The position numbers were made by a program, and so were the translations under genes. Positions 13,222 through 14,593 of a stretch of 14,593 nt of DNA are shown one piece after another. Location: assembly GCA_947380285.1 (NCBI GenBank), contig CANCQD010000062.1, positions 1 through 14,593 on the forward strand, read 5' to 3'. Origin of the DNA: Burkholderiaceae bacterium. Its GTDB lineage: Bacteria; Pseudomonadota; Gammaproteobacteria; Burkholderiales; Burkholderiaceae. Position 1 is the stretch's first letter. Every line of letters starts with the position of its first letter. The notes beneath the pieces were generated by a model. The model saw only the letters and a list, made by a program, of their open reading frames with translations. It was not told the origin of the DNA and made no database searches.

Positions 13222-13968
13222 TTACAGCGAGCGAAGAAATTGTTCATCTTCTCGGGTTAGCAACCCTTTGGCTCTGGCCGATTCAATTAAGTCCGGCCTT
13301 AACCTGAACGTCAGCTCTAAAGACTTCTGCCGACGCCAATCCGCTATTTTAGCGTGATGTCCGCCTAAAAGCACGTCCGGAACCGATAAATTTTCATATA
13401 TTTCGGGCCTGGTGTAGTGTGGATGGTCCAAAAGACCGTTCATAAAGCTGTCCTGAGTGGCGGATTCACCATCTCCAAGCGCCCCTGGAATAAGCCTAAT
13501 GACCGCATCCATCATGGCCATGGCCGGAATTTCTCCGCCTGAAACCACAAAATCCCCAATAGAAAGCTGTAAATCGACGTTTCGATCGACAAAACGCTGG
13601 TCTACAGCTTCATAGCGCCCACAAATAAAGCTTAAATTCCCATAATTCAGAATATCTGTCGCCATCTTCTGAGAAAAGCGCTCACCCTGGGGTGCCAATA
13701 GGCAAATTGGTCCACTTTTGATCCCCGCTGACTCATGGGATGCTTTTATTCCGGCAACCGTGTCTTCCAATGGCTTGGCCATCATTACCATTCCAGGACC
13801 GCCGCCATAGGCACGATCATCCACCGTTTTACGGGCATCGGAACAAAAATCTCGGGGATTCCACAGGTGAACACTAGCAAGCGATTGTTCACAAGCGCGA
13901 CCTGTAATGCCCCACTGCGTTAAAGCAGAGAACATCTCCGGAAACAAAGTGACAACATCAAAGCGCAT
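13222..13968 (-). CDS. trmD: tRNA (guanine37-N1)-methyltransferase
   Basis: A 248-aa SPOUT-class enzyme that uses S-adenosylmethionine to make m1G37 in tRNAs, preventing +1 frameshifts. Family motifs in order: TLFPEMF at 7-13, the GGGPGM loop at 55-60, CGRYEAVDQRF at 116-126, the knotted SAM site LSIGDFVVSGGEIPAM at 135-150, IRLIPGALG at 157-165, and DSFMNGLLDHPHYTRP at 173-188, where Asp173 matches the catalytic aspartate. It ends with GHHAKIADWRR at 203-213. The usual GRYEG is GRYEA here, a mild change. The gene starts 33 bases after the rimM stop and is presumably cotranscribed with it. No strong ribosome-binding site is visible. Confidence 0.97.
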   Translation of the reverse strand: MRFDVVTLFPEMFSALTQWGITGRACEQSLASVHLWNPRDFCSDARKTVDDRAYGGGPGMVMMAKPLEDTVAGIKASHESAGIKSGPICLLAPQGERFSQKMATDILNYGNLSFICGRYEAVDQRFVDRNVDLQLSIGDFVVSGGEIPAMAMMDAVIRLIPGALGDGESATQDSFMNGLLDHPHYTRPEIYENLSVPDVLLGGHHAKIADWRRQKSLELTFRLRPDLIESARAKGLLTREDEQFLRSL

Positions 13969-14003
13969 ATCGGTAATTATTTTTTAAATTGATGTTGGAA
14001 TTC

Positions 14004-14570
14004 TTATTGCCAGTCAGACTGCCAATCAAGGGTAATTGTTTTATTTGGTAGGTCGACGTTTTGTACTACTTCTTTTACAAACGGAACCAAATACTTGATC
14101 GTCTTTGTTGGCGCATCACCAATAGCAATGACACCATGAGCGCCATTTTCAGTGACATCAATCACCTCACCAAGTGCCTCACCTTGCAAATTGACCGTAT
14201 TACATCCAATCAAATCTACCCAGTAATACGAATCACTTTCCTCTTTTGGAAAAGCATCACGAGCTACTAAAATACGTGAACCCTTTAAAGCAAGCGCCTG
14301 ATCGCGATCTGTAACACCATCCAATGTCATTACGACATTACCACTGTGCATCTTGGCGCTCTTGACTTTGTACTGCGTCAGAGAGGTCTGCGCGTGAGAC
14401 GCAGAAACACCCGCATCCCTTCGTGGGATAAGAGATAACCAAATCGACTTAGAAGAGAGAAGTGCTACAGGCTCTGATGAGTGAGGTCTTACCTTCACTT
14501 GACCCTGCAAACCTTGTGCCTCAGATATGGCGCCAAGTTCAATCAAATCATTCAAGGAAGGTGTACTCAT
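14004..14570 (-). CDS. rimM: Ribosome maturation factor RimM
   Basis: A 188-aa 16S rRNA processing and 30S maturation factor that binds ribosomal protein S19. The N-terminal RimM barrel spans about 9-105, with LGAISEAQGLQGQVKV at 12-27 and GVTDRDQALALKGSRI at 85-100. The PRC-barrel domain follows from SYYWVDLIG at 114-122 to a C-terminal VPFVKEVVQNVDLPNKTITLDW block. An insertion-like loop (RRDAGVSASHAQTS) sits in the first domain. AAGGTGG lies 7 bases before the ATG, a good ribosome-binding site. It heads rimM-trmD-rplS in this window; rpsP would be expected just upstream on this strand, outside the window. Confidence 0.96.
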   Translation of the reverse strand: MSTPSLNDLIELGAISEAQGLQGQVKVRPHSSEPVALLSSKSIWLSLIPRRDAGVSASHAQTSLTQYKVKSAKMHSGNVVMTLDGVTDRDQALALKGSRILVARDAFPKEESDSYYWVDLIGCNTVNLQGEALGEVIDVTENGAHGVIAIGDAPTKTIKYLVPFVKEVVQNVDLPNKTITLDWQSDWQ

Positions 14571-14593
14571 TTGTAAGCCACCTTATTTTCCCC

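Overview
The window reads as an ordinary bacterial chromosome segment. The best fit is a betaproteobacterium of the order Burkholderiales, probably Polynucleobacter or a close relative. This is inferred from the moderate GC content, protein-level resemblance to that group, and the gene neighbourhood (rimM-trmD-rplS, then a CoA-type Nudix hydrolase, a CobD/CbiB-family protein, rsgA, a Ste24-like M48 peptidase, orn, mog and pmbA). No database search was possible, so the genus is a guess. I see no rRNA, tRNA, CRISPR array, insertion sequence or prophage gene, and no gene-free stretch over 300 bases. The largest gaps are 827-1030, 1863-2082 and 13086-13221.

Left part (1-2082), accessory-looking: the 3' end of an unidentified gene overlaps the start of a Crp/Fnr-family regulator. 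A lone 72-aa unknown ORF follows. Then comes a minus-strand pair of unknown genes, a small C2HC zinc-finger-like protein whose stop overlaps the start of a 125-aa protein. This is the least explained part of the window.

Middle-left (2083-6011): a carboxylesterase/acyl-protein-thioesterase-type hydrolase runs tail to tail into a TauE/SafE-family permease. That permease follows, with a 9-base gap, an NRAMP-like metal transporter with an altered metal site. Beyond a clear terminator hairpin lies a Tat-exported TRAP substrate-binding protein without its membrane partners. It is probably cotranscribed with pmbA.

Middle-right (6046-10989), housekeeping: pmbA (tldE) and mog diverge from a 26-bp gap; orn and the M48 peptidase diverge from a 15-bp gap; rsgA follows the peptidase with 2 bases between them. 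pmbA, mog and the M48 gene each have a -10-like hexamer ending exactly 6 bases before the ATG and no well-placed Shine-Dalgarno sequence, which suggests leaderless mRNAs.

Right part (10934-14593), all minus strand: rimM-trmD-rplS (ribosome maturation, tRNA m1G37 methylation, ribosomal protein L19), a terminator, then a Nudix CoA pyrophosphatase overlapping a CobD/CbiB-family membrane protein by 4 bases. The last gene ends 56 bases inside the 3' end of rsgA, on the opposite strand.

No clearly new multi-gene system was found. The items most worth a second look are the unknown coupled pair at 1258-1862, the NRAMP site substitutions, the back-to-back leaderless-type promoters, and a perfect 22-bp palindrome inside the Nudix gene.
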